Of a stretch of 64,000 nt of DNA, positions 42,621 to 54,867 are shown in pieces. Source of the DNA: Ascaphus truei (lineage: Eukaryota > Chordata > Amphibia > Anura > Ascaphidae); the NCBI GenBank assembly GCA_036426205.1, contig WSYH01002419.1, positions 23,502-87,501 of the forward strand, read 5' to 3'. A model generated the notes under the pieces. It worked only from the letters and a program-made list of their open reading frames with translations. It was not told the origin of the DNA and searched no databases. The position numbers were made by a program, and so were the translations under genes. The number at the start of each line of letters is the position of its first letter. Positions within the stretch are counted from its first letter, which is position 1.

Positions 42621-44345
42621 AAATTATAGGCTAATAGTTGGCTGCTTTCACACTCCCGGTCTCTGCTCAGTGATATTTGAGACTCAACGCCTTGACACCC
42701 CACAACAGTGGAATAATACCAAGCTAGCCCTGGAGTAGAGCAGTCGGTATTCACGCAGTGAATAAATGATGAATCCAAATCCCAATTTGTGCAGCAGCAG
42801 GTCGTAATGGAGTTGCCATCCGTATCAAGTTCATTTATTTATTTCTCTGGCGTCTAACAAAGGGCAGTCATTTGATCAGGCACCGCTGGAGAAAGCGACC
42901 CGGGGAATCAGGTAACCATCGGATTGTAATAATCCGCGCCCTAATAGGAGACAGGATGGGGATGTAATCGCTTAACCTTTTGCACTGGTGCATCAGCAAA
43001 CTCATCTGGAGACGGATACAGAAAATCTTGTGTGTTCAGACCACTGCCAACAACAAGAACAGCAACGGTTAATAATGCGTCAACTTCCACCGAGAAGGAA
43101 CATGTGTTACCCAGCTTCACACTATTCGTTAAGAGGCCGCAGTACCACAAATGTAAAAATGATGCCCGTATTGGTTCACAATGTGTTGCTGGCCCCACTG
43201 GTAGCGATGGTGTAAATAATTAAATGATGGTTGTATCAAAGGCATGTTGACGGTTTCTAGGGTGGAGAAGGGCAACAGAGCTGTGTTGGTACAGACTCAA
43301 AACAGAACCAGCCAGAAACATTCCCCATTGATGACCACAACCATGAAAGGAAACAAAAAAACCTGCCCATTTATCTTGTTTATGTTAGAAAAAATACCAG
43401 CATAGTCATTAGTATGACATTAAACATAAAAGGCCCATATATATAAAAAAAAAATAAAGTGTGCACAAACCTTATATTGCTTGCAAAATTACATCTATAC
43501 AGAGCTGCGTATACTGTCAGCACTATACAAGAAGTGATATTATGCCGATGTAGCCAGGGTTTATGCCCCGCTGGTGTGTTCTGGTAAGACATTGTCATAT
43601 TGTAGGTTATCACTCCCATTGAAACTGGTATTCTGCATTAAAGTTAAGCAACATCATGTAACATCTGTATACAAGATTATTAATGAATTGCCTTTGTTTC
43701 CTTAATCACTGATTTCATTGTGGGAAATGATTAGTAGGTTTGACTCTGGGATTCCTAAATATAGCCAACATTGTGACATTACAGTGATGATGTTAGCATA
43801 ACCCCAAGGAACGTTCCATCACCATGTCATGGTTTCAATCCCCGGCACTCTATCATTTGGCATGACAGCTGTGAAGGGGAGAGAGTCGGGCTCTCACACG
43901 GAGGGAAGGAGAGGGGCTTTCACAAGGACCGCTTAAAGGGAATGGTCTTTATGTATTTATGAAACAGACTTGTTACATTGCAGCTCAAACCGTGCACTTA
44001 AATCAAATGCCGGGTAAAGGACAGCCTTACATTACAGCACAGAAGTGCAAAATGCCACAGGAAGCCTTAAAACACCAACACAAACCTCTGCTGTAATATA
44101 GTCTATTTGTAAAGCACCAACATATGCCACAGTGCAGTACAGGGGGGGGGGGTACAAATTTGATAATTACATAGTTGCATACAAATGTGGACAAACAAAT
44201 AGGTGACACACACGTGTTGTGTTAGCCCCATAGGGTAGTCAGGACAAAAATGGTACCTATAATGGTATACTAGTGGTTACGAGTGCAAGCTTTCAGGACT
44301 TGTAAAAAGGTCCCCCCCTTCAGATATTTACCTTATTCTCATGGG
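42621..44345. other. GLTP intron 1, unassigned
   Basis: No exon is seen; only short simple-sequence runs (for example poly-G at 44143-44152). Confidence 0.4.
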
Positions 44346-44560
44346 ATGGGAGAAGTGTCTCTGTATTTATATAACATCGACAGTGTACTCTGCGCTTTGC
44401 ACAGATAATACAGCACAGGGAACTATAATATAAAATAGGCACAGCAATGTCAGACAATAGGAAAGGAAATCCCTGCCTCGGAGAGCTCACAATCTAAGTG
44501 GCATGTTGGGAGACTTAGAGACAGCAGGTGAGGGAATAAGTGCTGTAGATGGCAGTGCTT
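44346..44560 (-). mobile_element. LINE 3' end (L2/CR1-like family), divergent
   Basis: TATTTATATAACATCGACAG, GCGCTTTGCACAG, GAAATCCCTGCCTCGGAGAG and CTCACAATCTAAG follow the same order as the copies near 24.1 and 29.5 kb. Confidence 0.45.
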
Positions 44561-45629
44561 GGCCACAGTGGGTGGTAGGAGAGACTGTGGGTGTGGGACA
44601 GCAGCCATGAGTGCAGGCTTTTAGGATGATTCATTTTAGAGGCGAGTTTTAAGGTAGGGCTAGTATTAAATTAAATTGGGTCAACACCATTATATATATT
44701 AACTTTAAGTGTATGTGTGTAAAAAAAACAAACAAAATATTACAATTTTTCCCCACCTATTTATGGCATTGCAGCCTGGAAAGTTTCAGACAAAATGTCA
44801 CTTCTGCTGAAGCATGGACACGCACACGGTAAAACTCGCCAAACATTCTGTTTCTCTCCTGCAGCGCCAGCTTTTTCTGCCCAGGATGTTACCAACGCTC
44901 GTGGCACGAGCTCTGACAATCTCCCTGCTTTCTTTAACCCACCTGCTTATCAGGTCACTCGTTGCTGGGAGCCCTATTTTTTCCCCATCCGGAATCATAA
45001 ATCCCTTTGATACTCTGCAATGCTGTCACCTGTTCATACAGGTTTTTATTGCTCAAACTAAATTGGGGATTTAACTTTTGTTCTTTATATTGCGACAGCT
45101 CCGGGGAAAAAAACACACACTGTTGGCAACCAAGTATGTCATTGCACAAGCCTGGAAACTGGAGGACACCCCTTCATTCAAAACCGTTTCAAAGTACAAC
45201 ATGGGGATATCCTGATGATGGAAAGACTGACTACTGTACTTTGTTGCAAGAAAGTTTCATAACACATGGGAACCCTGGGATTAGTTATGAACAATTGGTA
45301 AACCCAATGAGAGATGTTCAACTTTGTATTACGATTCATTGCCTCTGTACCACTTGGCACTGCATACTGAGGCTGCGTGAATAAGACAAAACAAAAAGGA
45401 ATAACCCTGAAACAGTGAATGTGGGAGAATGATTGGAACTTTATCTATTGCATAAAAGGCTAGAAGATTGCTAAATCCTCAGAGTGGATAATCCCCTCCC
45501 CAGTCTTATTTTCTGTACCCCGCACATGCAAATAGAATACAAATAAGTCGTTAGGAGAGGGGGAAAAAAAAAAAATTTAAGGGAGGTTCTATATCTTGGT
45601 CCAAGTGGAATGTTTATACAACTTTAAGG
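44561..45629. other. GLTP intron 1, unassigned
   Basis: Nothing recognised beyond short A runs. Confidence 0.35.
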
Positions 45630-45675
45630 AAAACAATGTATTTGTTTCGAGCACGGTGTCTTGATGAATTATTGT
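45630..45675 (-). repeat. Penelope-type fragment, hammerhead-like
   Basis: Minus-strand CATCAAGACACCGTGCTCGA followed by AAC gives a GA(C/G)AC/GTG(C)TC stem ahead of GAAAC, similar in layout to the other Penelope-type motifs in the window. Confidence 0.35.
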
Positions 45676-47144
45676 TCTCTTCACAGGAAAGAGACAGTAT
45701 TTCTCCCACAGAGGCAAATTGCCACACTTGTTTCTCCATGTCCTCTGAACTCAGTCACATCAGTTACTTAAGTTTATTGGGTTGACTATTCAAGGCTGCA
45801 TTATTACAAGGGGAGAGAAGAAAAAAAATGAATACTTGTATAGTTACATTTTTTCCCCCATGGCGTTATTGACCAAGTAAAATGTACAGTACCACTGTCT
45901 TTAGTTCACTTGCATCCTACCAGCTACCGCCTCTAATTAGAGAAACCAAATTACATTAGTAATACAAATTGCAAAATATTACAACAGAAGTGACAAATAT
46001 TCCTCCCATTCTAAAGGCTGTTGGCAGACAGACCAACTTCTTTCGCCAACAGAGAAGTCCAAGTATTTCTCCATTCTACCTTTGGATTTTTTGCACAACT
46101 GTATTCAGAAAGAGGTCACCTGATTATGTTATAAGAGCAATAACAGTGCAGCGTGCGTTAAAGGACTACGCATCGTGGGTGTTACAGGACTCTCCCTTCA
46201 GCTCTATGAATAACCACTAATACCAATAGCCAATTACATTCTGTACCGTACACCCGATTATAGGACATGCTGTAGAAAGGCTAAATAAAGACACTGAGAT
46301 GGTGTGTATGACCACACACTTCAGCCACCAAAGTACATCCTTCTCTGGCACACTTGGCGGATATACGAGAACCTCCGACTATCTGGCGGGTCCCCCAGAA
46401 CCGTTCTAACATCCTTTTGTAGAGCGCCTGATTGAGCGGCTCCTAACGCTCCCACAGCAGTGGTAACTTCCTCGACAATTCATTGAAAGCGAAGTGATAT
46501 ATTGGTGCTCTCATGTACAATCTCCCCGACTCTCGTATCAATGATGGTTTACTGTAACGGAGAATGCCAAACTGGCTGCTGCATGCCTCCCCCCAGTTTA
46601 CATACACGGGGGGGGAAGAAGAAGAAGGAAAAAAAATCAAATGTTAACCTTTCATGGGTTCCAACGAATGACCACATCTGAAATTCCAAACCTATTTTGC
46701 TCACTTATGTAGGAGGTTAGATTTTATTTGGTTGATCATAAAGAATCTACATTTGGCAGTCACAAAACGCATGAATACGTATCGGTATTTTCTTGCAGAT
46801 CTTTTTTTTAATATAGAAGATACACATTTATTTATATGCTTCAAAGTGGCGGGAAGGTGGTAACGGGTGTATAAGACGTGTAGTGGCACTTGTAGGTTCG
46901 ACCATACTATGAAACATTGAACAATATACCCAGCTAAAGTAGGAAAGATACTTGCCAACATGCAAATGTGGCCGGCTTGGGGGAAGGAAGGAAGGAAGGA
47001 AGGATCTTGCTCTCTGGGCTAAGTGCCCTGTGCCCTCCACACTTTAGGAAACGTATTTACAGTGGTCTGAAACGTCCTGTTTTTTTCGGACCCGGAATAA
47101 AATGGAGTAAAAAGCAGTCCTACCTGCTCTGGAGGCGCTGGCTG
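45676..47144. other. GLTP intron 1, unassigned
   Basis: It contains a short (GGAA)n run at about 46981-47003. No exon is seen. Confidence 0.35.
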
Positions 47145-47157
47145 GAAAGCAGCATTT
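47145..47157. repeat. Target-site duplication of the Penelope dimer (left)
   Basis: GAAAGCAGCATTT here is repeated exactly at 50757-50769, bracketing the inverted Penelope pair as one insertion. Confidence 0.75.
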
Positions 47158-47811
47158 ACAGAAATAACACTATAAGGTTGATAGAGTGTTAGAGCGCCAT
47201 CTAAACAGTGACTGTGAACATATAAAGTGACAAATATTCAAAATAATGTGCCGTGCGAAAAAGGCGATAAATAAAACACTCAAACCCTTGGTGGACTGTT
47301 TCAAGGTCCAAAATGGAAGCATAAAGGAAAACCAGGGGAGCGAAAATACATAGGAAAAAAAATATATAAAACTACCATAGTGCAGTTAACGTTAACAAAA
47401 CACAATAATGGCTGAACTCTCAAATTGGCAAATGAGACACCCTAGATAACATTAGTAAATGTCCATCAATAGATATCCAGATAGCGAAAAAATGAGGAGC
47501 AAAAATAGGAGGTAGTGTAGAAGTCAGACGAGAAACACAGAGCCCAGATAAAATACCAAAGCATTTATCCAACACTGGTAAAAATGAAGGCGTACAAGAT
47601 TCCAAATGGATTACAGCATGGGTATAGGGGTAAAAATGGTAACCGAGTCGCGTTCTCGGGATCCCGTCACACCGCCGCTGCGTCCACTGGTCTCCGTCCT
47701 GCACCTCTGCTCGGAGCCGATACGTCACTTCCGGTTCCTCCACCAGTCGAAGTAGACGTCACAGGAACTCCAGGCAGATTTTCTCCCTCCAAATGATACA
47801 CCGAGGGTTAC

Positions 47812-47851
47812 GCTCTACGCGTTTCGCCGCTCTTAGTGACGGCTTTGTCAG
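47812..47851 (-). ncRNA. Hammerhead-ribozyme-like motif, left Penelope copy
   Basis: On minus: CTC, then CTGACAA, a GCCGT...GCGGC stem with loop, GAAA, then CGCGTA and GAG. Stem I would be CTC/GAG and stem III the self-complementary ACGCGT of minimal Penelope hammerheads. The core should be CTGANGA; here the G8 position is A, so self-cleavage should be lost. Confidence 0.55.
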
Positions 47852-47891
47852 GAGTAGCTTTAACCTATACAAGGAATGAATATTTATATAT

Positions 47892-47897
<6 letters not shown>

Positions 47898-47936
<39 letters not shown>
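47898..47936 (+). repeat. (CA)n microsatellite in the Penelope 3' region
   Basis: About 19 AC dinucleotides, absent from the mirror position in the right arm. Confidence 0.9.
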
Positions 47937-47941
<5 letters not shown>

Positions 47942-48746
47942 ACCATTGACCTTTCCTCCTATAGGTCAATGTGTGGTGACGTCTCTAAATTAAAGGGTAG
48001 ACGGCTATGTAAACCCCCCCCCCTAACATAGAATCATCATGATACAAATGTTATACAAAAAATAAAACTTTATACATTTTAATTAAAATACACACTTCGC
48101 ACCTGATCCTCCTTTACAACATAAGGAAAAGAACATTATTAAATAAAAAATATTAAAATTATAGATGTATTAAATAAATTAAATACAAATCTATATTGAA
48201 CATAAACACATAAATCATCAAATATATCCCTTATCTCATAAATAAAATACAAGGAAGATGACGATTGATGAATCTCAAAAATAAGAGAAAATACAGAGTT
48301 AGTGAAAATTTTAATTACATTACAGCAACCATATACATAGACCATTAGGGAAATGTATCTTATCCGTATTTTTATTCAAACTCTTGCACTTCCCATTTCT
48401 ACCTTATATACAATCCCCCATACATCCCATCTAATGGAGGACTCTGTACAACCAGTTTGCAAAAGTTTAAAGAAAAGCACTTAATTCAAAGTCTACATTT
48501 AGACCCAAAGGTGTAAGGGATTTCAACGTGAAAATCCAAAAACCTCTCTCTCTTTTTCAGGGCAATACTTCTGTCCCCACCTCTCCAGTGTGGTAACACC
48601 TGTTCTAGTACTGTAAACTCAAGGCCTGATGTATCTCCCTGATGTTTTTGAATAAAGTGGTTTGATAAAAAAATGTGTGGTAATACCTCTTCTCACATTC
48701 CCAATATGTTTGAGTATACGAGTTCTAACAGGCCTAGAGGTTTGGC

Positions 48747-49190
48747 CTACATATTGTAGCCACACGGGCACTGGATGAGATATACGACATAGTCTGACTT
48801 ACAAGTTAGGAGTTGTTTAATTTGAAATCTTTGTCCAGAGATGTTTGAGACAACCCCAAATTTGTCATCAGATCTATGTTTACACGCCGTGCAGGTGGTG
48901 CAACCGAAAAAGCCTTTAGTTTGGGATAACCATCTATTACCTTCCTTTATAATTTTGGGTAGTGCACTTGGTGCTAATCTATTCTTGAGGACTTTTGCTC
49001 TCTTAAAGATTACTGTGGGTTTTTCGGGGACTCTCTCTCCTAATACAGGATCATTTTTGACAATGTGCCAATGTTTGCGAATAATTTTGGAGATTCTTTC
49101 AGATTGTCTATTATAATTCGTCAAAAAAGAAAATTCAAAATTTTTATTCGATCCAACCTTTTTATTGCTCAATAGATCTTTTCTATCCAA
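48747..49190 (-). pseudogene. Penelope polyprotein C-terminal fragment (zinc motif and start of GIY-YIG endonuclease)
   Basis: A 147-residue frame includes KGFFGCTTCTACKHRSDD, the Cys/His motif that precedes the endonuclease in Penelope proteins. Then comes KSDYVVYLIQCPCG, where VVYLIQC is the GIY half of GIY-YIG. One base is then missing, so the expected YVGQTSRP half lies in another frame (about 48750-48690) and this frame ends CGYNM. The RT domain is truncated away. The copy is dead. The mirrored right copy (49205-49500) has further frameshifts. Confidence 0.75.
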
Positions 49191-49204
49191 ACCCCCTGCT
49201 TTTT

Positions 49205-49520
49205 TTTTATAGCTAATAGATGGTTATCCCAAACTAAAGGCTTTTTGGTTGCACCACATGTACGGCGTGTAAACATAGATCTGATGACAAATTTGGGGTT
49301 GTTTCAAACATCTCTGGACAAAGATTTAAAATTAAACAACTCCTAACTTGTAAGTCAGACTATGTCGTATATCTCATCCAGTGCCCGTGTGGCTACAATA
49401 TGTAGGCCAAACCTCTAGGCCTGTTAGAACTCGTATACTCGAACATATTGGGAATGTGAGAAGAGGTATTACCACACATTTTTTTATCAAACTACTTTAT
49501 TCAAAAACATCAGGGAGATA
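49205..49520 (+). pseudogene. Penelope endonuclease fragment, right copy
   Basis: It mirrors 48946-48640: WLSQTKGF, then the Cys/His motif, KQLLTCKSDYVVYLIQC, and TRPVRTRILEHIGNVRRG-type sequence across several frames. It has more indels than the left copy. Confidence 0.65.
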
Positions 49521-50242
49521 CATCAGGCCTTAAGTTTACAGTACTAGAACAGGTGTTACCACACTGGAGAGGTAGGGACAGAAGTATTGCCCTGAAGAGA
49601 GAAAGTTTTTGGATTTTCACGTTGAAATCCCTTACACCTTTGGGTCTAAATGTAGACTTTGAATTAAGTGCTTTTCTTTAAACTTTTGCAAACTGGTTGT
49701 ACAGAGTCCTCCATTAGATGGGATGTATGGGGGATTGTTTATAAGGTAGAAATGGGAAGTGCAAGAGTTTAAATAAAAATATGGATAAGATACATTTCCC
49801 TAATGGTCTATGTATATGGTTGCTGTAATGTAATTCAATTTTTCACTAACTCTGTATTTTCTCTTATTTTTGAGATTCATCAATCGTCATCTTCCTTGTA
49901 TTTTATTTATGAGATAAGGGATATATTTGGTGATTTATGTGTTTATGTTCAATATAGATTTGTATTATTTAATACATCTATAATTTTAATATTTTTTATT
50001 TAATAATGGTCTTTTCCTTATGTTGTAAAGGAGGATCAGGTGCGAAGTGTGTATTTTAATTAAAATGTATAAAGTTTTATTTTTTGTATAACATTTGTAT
50101 CATGATGATTCTATGTTAGGGGGGGGGTTTACATAGCCGTCTACCCTTTAATTTAGAGACGTCACCACACATTGACCTATAGGAGGAAAGGTCAATGGTA
50201 GTTTATAGGGTATATATAGTAGCGTTGTATGGGTTAAAGCTA

Positions 50243-50290
50243 CTCCTGACGAAGCCGTCACTAAGAACGGCGAAACGCATAGTGTATCAT
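50243..50290 (+). ncRNA. Hammerhead-ribozyme-like motif, right Penelope copy
   Basis: CTGACGA at 50246-50252 is an intact catalytic core. Stem II pairs 54-58 with 67-71 of this hundred (GCCGT/ACGGC), and GAAA is at 50272-50275. Stem III is ACGCAT instead of ACGCGT, and the expected GAG of stem I is GTG, so folding should be weak. Confidence 0.55.
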
Positions 50291-50756
50291 CTGGAGGGAG
50301 AAAATCTGCCTGGAGTTCCTGTGACGTCTACTTCAACTGGTGGAGGAACCGGAAGTGACGTATCGGCTCCGAGCAGAGGTGCAGGACGGAGACCAGTGAA
50401 CGCAGCGGCGGTGTGACGGGATCCCGAGAACGCGACTCGGTTACCATCTTTACCCCTATACCCATGCTGTAATCCATATGGAATCTTGTAAGCCTTAATT
50501 TTTACCAGTGTTGGATAAATGCTTTGGTATTTTATCTGGGCTCTGTGTTTCTCGTCTGACTTCTACACGACCTCCTATTTTTGCTCCTCATTTTTTCGCT
50601 ATCTGGATATCTATTGATGGACATTTACTAATGTTATCTAGCGTGTCTCATTTGCCAATTTGAGAGTTCAGCCATTGTTTTGTTAACGTTAACTGCACTA
50701 TGGTAGTTTTATATATTTTTTCCTAGGTTTTTTCGCTCCCCTGGTTTTCCTTTATA

Positions 50757-50769
50757 GAAAGCAGCATTT
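50757..50769. repeat. Target-site duplication of the Penelope dimer (right)
   Basis: GAAAGCAGCATTT, identical to 47145-47157. Confidence 0.75.
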
Positions 50770-51899
50770 GCCAGCAGCTCTTGCACGGTCTATCACGGTC
50801 ACTGCCTTTTCTGGATGCAATGGCAGTGTTGACTCCTTGAAATAATGTCTACATGTTCTGGCCTCCAGGAACGCCCTCCTTGGAGAGATCTGACAAAGGA
50901 GGATGACATTTGCTGTGGCAGAAACTGACTTTTGCCTCCACATATTCTGTGGCTGTCATCTAGGACTTCCCCCAAAACAGATGACCCTAATGGCATTAGC
51001 CTATTCTTAGGTGTAGATCACCACAAAGTCCTTCTTGCTGCTACAGAACGGGCTGATCTTGCTGTTTAACGTATCACATCCATGAATGAATCGCACATGA
51101 AATCCAAATATTCCTTTAAAATTGGAAACATCTCCAAGCCACCTCTGCCTTGGGAGGTACCAGTTTCGATTTTTTTTCTTCCAAATTAGACACCCAGATC
51201 CTAACCAATTCTGTATATGGTTGCTCCCAATGTAGTATACGGTTTGTGAAGTACACCCTCTATATGCCTATGCACAGGGTCTTTAAATGAGGAACCGTCT
51301 AACAAGATTGTGGTATCTTGCCATTATAGATATGGCTGCATCCACTGTCGGTGGAGCGCTCCGATTCTTACAATCCTCTTTATTAAAAAGGATACATTAA
51401 GAGTTTCTTCATCATGGTGATTCTTCTATACAGAGATGACAACCAATGTGATGAGGTTCTAAAATTGAGCGATGGACTGAAGAGAGAGACTGACTATATT
51501 GGTCCAAAGAAAGCCTGATCCAATATATCCAATTACTCTTTGGCCTAGTCTGTATTTGAGGGTTGTTCTCCTATCCTTGATTAACTTATCAATAGATTCC
51601 AACATGAAGGATCCGGATTTCTCCTTCCTCTGAAGAACATTCACCCATATCTGAAAAACCTGCTCGGGTTTTGCAGCTCCAAGAGGCTTTCATTATCCAA
51701 ATCCATAGAGGTTTGAGATCTAGTCCTCATCTTCCTTGCTTAGAGTAATGAAGATTTCATCCAACCTACAGTATAAACTATTAAGTTTTGAAGAACTCTT
51801 GTTATTTTCCTTATGCAATCACTGCGTAGACTTTTAGGGTAAGAAGCAGGGCGCTTGGTATCAATAGTTAGACTTGGAGATAGCCTTTTAGGTTTCAGA
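50770..51899. other. GLTP intron 1, unassigned repeat-like sequence
   Basis: The TTTTCTGGATGCAATGGCAG segment near 50808 is similar to 40541-40560. The stretch may be an old transposon, but I cannot assign it. Confidence 0.35.
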
Positions 51900-52315
51900 G
51901 GACGATTCTGCTACCAAGTCTGGTCAGTTGACAAAGATACGAGCATAAAGTTTTCAAAGTATATGCCCCAATGTCAAGTCACACATACAATGAAAAGAGG
52001 AAGAATTCAACCATGAAAATAAGCCAACTTACAAAAAGGAAATTGCCATCTCAATATCATTATGGGCGATTAAGGGATTCCAGATTGGTGCCCAGCAAAA
52101 AGATGAAGCATCAGTTGGCAAGTATGGTTACAGCAACAGGAATGAAAATGGAGACAGATTGGTAGAAGTTTCAGATTGTGAAAAAGTCTACATCATTCAT
52201 TCAATAAAAATCCAAGGTAGAAAAACCAACATGGCGTGGACCCAATGGAATCAAGAATTAAATGGACTTTATGCTAGTTAATAAGAAAAATACATGGCAG
52301 AAGACTGCACAGGCC

Positions 52316-52695
52316 AACTGTCCTCACCTTTTTAACGTGGGAGGTCTTTTCATTTTGCTGCAAGAACAGGATCTACTATGGTTCTTTCCCCTCATACAGA
52401 GGTAAAAGGAAGGGTTCACAGTGTAGTGTAGGACCTGCATTCATTTGGTTATGCCTTGACGTTGGTATGCAGGCTTACGACGCTTTGGCCAAAGGGTTCA
52501 ACTAAATAATCAAGTAATTATTATTGAAGTATTTAAACGTTATACTTATTACCATATATGTTTTGTCAATCTGATGTAGCATTGGGCACCCCTGTCTTTT
52601 GTTGTATACATTTGCCACGCTCAGTAGAACTCTTTTTGACATAAATATATATTCATGATGTGGTGGGTGTAGGAGTTTGAGCTAGCTGGGAATGT
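52316..52695. mobile_element. Insertion within the RTE endonuclease region, unidentified repeat
   Basis: It separates the two endonuclease parts. It shares TTATGCCTTGACG..., CGCTTTGGCCAAAGGGTT and GTCAATCTGATGTAGCATTG-like words with 41045-41240 in intron 2. Ends are approximate. Confidence 0.45.
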
Positions 52696-53392
52696 GTGTG
52701 TGTTAACTATTTTGACACCAGAAACACATCACAGATTGTTTTGCTGAAAATGACAATGTTAATGCAAATATGGAAAGAAAAACCACACAAAAAAAACCCC
52801 ATCAGAAACATTGACAGAATTTCAACTAGAGCTGAAAAATCCCTGGTCATGCATCTCATCTCAATTCTGAAAACATGTATGGAGATTGTCGTTGAAAGCA
52901 CAGACGTTAAAAAAATAAATGTTTAAGAAAACATCAGGACAAATTAATTACCGAGGAAACGACAAGAAATGAAGCAATTCAAAGAATATATAGATATTGT
53001 TTTTTTGCACCTGCAAGCACATAATCAAAAAGGTGTAACTGATATGGTGAAGAAGTCTATTGAAGAGAACAAAAGCAGTGACTTATGATTGGGAAGAAGC
53101 AAATCATTGCACCCAAACAAGACGATGGATCAATAGAGTACCGTGATCATGAAGAGTTGAGAACTCCTACAAGAACTTGCACGATATAATCAGACGAAGA
53201 GTGATAAGCTACCAATGATGCACCCTTCCAGAAGTAGCAGCAGAGGCAGATCCACGAAGGCGCCCCGGGAAGACGGAATTACAACTGATATCTTGAAAGA
53301 AGCTGGGGAACAGGAGAAAATCCTTGCAAAAAACTTCACACGCTGCTTGAAGAACAGGAACATTTCAGAACAATGGAGTAATGCCATAGTTA

Positions 53393-53566
53393 GGCTGCGC
53401 TTAAATAGTGCCGGCGACAGCGTGGCAAAACAGATGCATTGCCGCCGTTGCGTGCACTTATAGTAAGCGCGCTGCGATGGGAGCGACTGATTGGTCGCGA
53501 TCGCTGGAAGTAATCTGTATTTGATTTTCCAGCGACTGTCGCGTCGCCATCACTATAAGCGTAGCC
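53393..53566. mobile_element. Harbinger-type MITE inside the RTE reverse transcriptase
   Basis: GGCTGCGCTTAAATAGTGCC at the left, CACTATAAGCGTAGCC at the right, TTA at 53390-53392 and 53567-53569. Taking it out with one TTA rejoins the RT codons for A-I-V-I-L-I-H-K, which proves the insertion is precise. Confidence 0.85.
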
Positions 53567-54310
53567 TTATCCTCATCCACAAGGAGACAAAGACCACCTC
53601 TAGAACTACAGACCAGTCTATCGCAAAAGATTTTTTACAAAGATACTCGCTAATCGGTGGCAACAGGTCCTGGACTTTGCACCGACCTAAAGAACAAACC
53701 GGATACAAATAACAGACCACATCCAAGTTGTACAAGAAGTGATTTCCCGAAGTAATGAATTACGATCTACCACTCACCTTTGGATTGAGAGTTTCCAAAA
53801 AAGCATTGGATTCTGTCTACACCTGAGCCGTATTAAATGCATTTGGATGTGAAAGTGTAGCAGAAGTGTCATTGATATGACAAGGACCATTTAAAAGAAT
53901 GCCAACCATTAGCTATCACGGTGGCACATGCAAGGGAGTGTGACAGGGCACCATGTCACCAAAAACTCTCCACAGCAAGTTGAAGAATTGTTCAAGACAT
54001 TGGACTTAAGAAATAATAAAAATATTTTTTTTTAAATTAATTAAAAAGGTGAATACTTTGAGTCACCTACATCGTTATTTTTGCCATGACCCCAGAAGAC
54101 CTCAAGCAACAAGTCAGACTGACGTAAGAAGGTAGGCCTCTATGAAAAAACGTATAAAGATTAAGTACTAATCCATTTAGAAGTCGTAAACTGTGTCTAC
54201 ATTGGCCAGCAAGTATCAATAGATGGGAACATTTAAAATTAAAAAATCAATAGGAGAATGAAGATGGAGCGCATTTTGAAGAAATAAGGACATCCTTTAA
54301 CTTCTAGCCT

Positions 54311-54867
54311 TGCTGTTGAATGCTGTTTTTAGTACATTTTGAATCTTATTACATTCCTGAGATAACGAGCCCTGAAAAATAGATTATATGGATCAATTAA
54401 AATAAAAAAGGTTTTGCTTGATGAATTAGCCAGTGTACCGCTACAAACTACGGATCACCACAAGTGACAGCAGTGCAGTCAACCCACACTAATGGGACTG
54501 TCACTCCATTTCAGAGAATTGAGTTACATTAATGAACCTTCAGTTCACAACGCAGCTAATTCACCGGAGCCTTCTATTGTTATACCCACCAAGACACAGG
54601 ATATATCAAAACTCAATCCCTTAGCACATCTAATAAATAGACAAAAGGAAATAAACTACATACTGTAGTGTATAAAATGGATATGTTTCTATCGCCTGAA
54701 AAGCATATAACCCTCAAAGTATTGCTGGCTCCCTGACACAAAGGGGTTAACCCCATCTCAATGCCTGGGGTAACCTCTCCATTCTTAAAATTACTCAAAA
54801 GTTATGGGTGAATAAGTATGCATGGGTGTGTATATTTTATCTCTCTCGGTAGAACAATCTGGACAAG
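54311..54867. other. GLTP intron 1, unassigned
   Basis: AT-rich; no exon is recognised. Confidence 0.35.

Larger units (their letters stand above)
47158..50756. mobile_element. Penelope-like element, head-to-head inverted dimer
   Basis: Two 5'-truncated copies face each other. The left copy (about 49204 down to 47158) reads on minus and the right copy (about 49205 up to 50756) reads on plus. The homologous arms are about 47316-48946 and 49205-50753, mirror images with scattered differences; the left arm has an extra (CA)n at 47898-47936. The left copy extends further at both ends. Each carries the zinc-motif and GIY-YIG end of the Penelope polyprotein, a 3' untranslated region and a hammerhead-like motif. 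The 13-bp flanking duplication shows the pair was inserted together. Reverse transcriptase is absent. Confidence 0.8.
51900..54310 (+). mobile_element. Decayed RTE-type LINE with two later insertions
   Basis: Scattered frames on plus give, in order, endonuclease phrases (VFKVYAPMSSHT near 51950; KYGYSNRNENGDRL near 52120), the FDTRN...K end of the endonuclease (52710-52760) and RT phrases (KAPREDGITTDILKEAGEQ near 53250; FTRCLKNRNISEQW; AIV..LIHK). A late QVSIDGN phrase lies near 54210. This order is that of RTE/BovB-like elements. About 52316-52695 and 53393-53566 are insertions. Many stops and frameshifts make it inactive. Confidence 0.7.
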
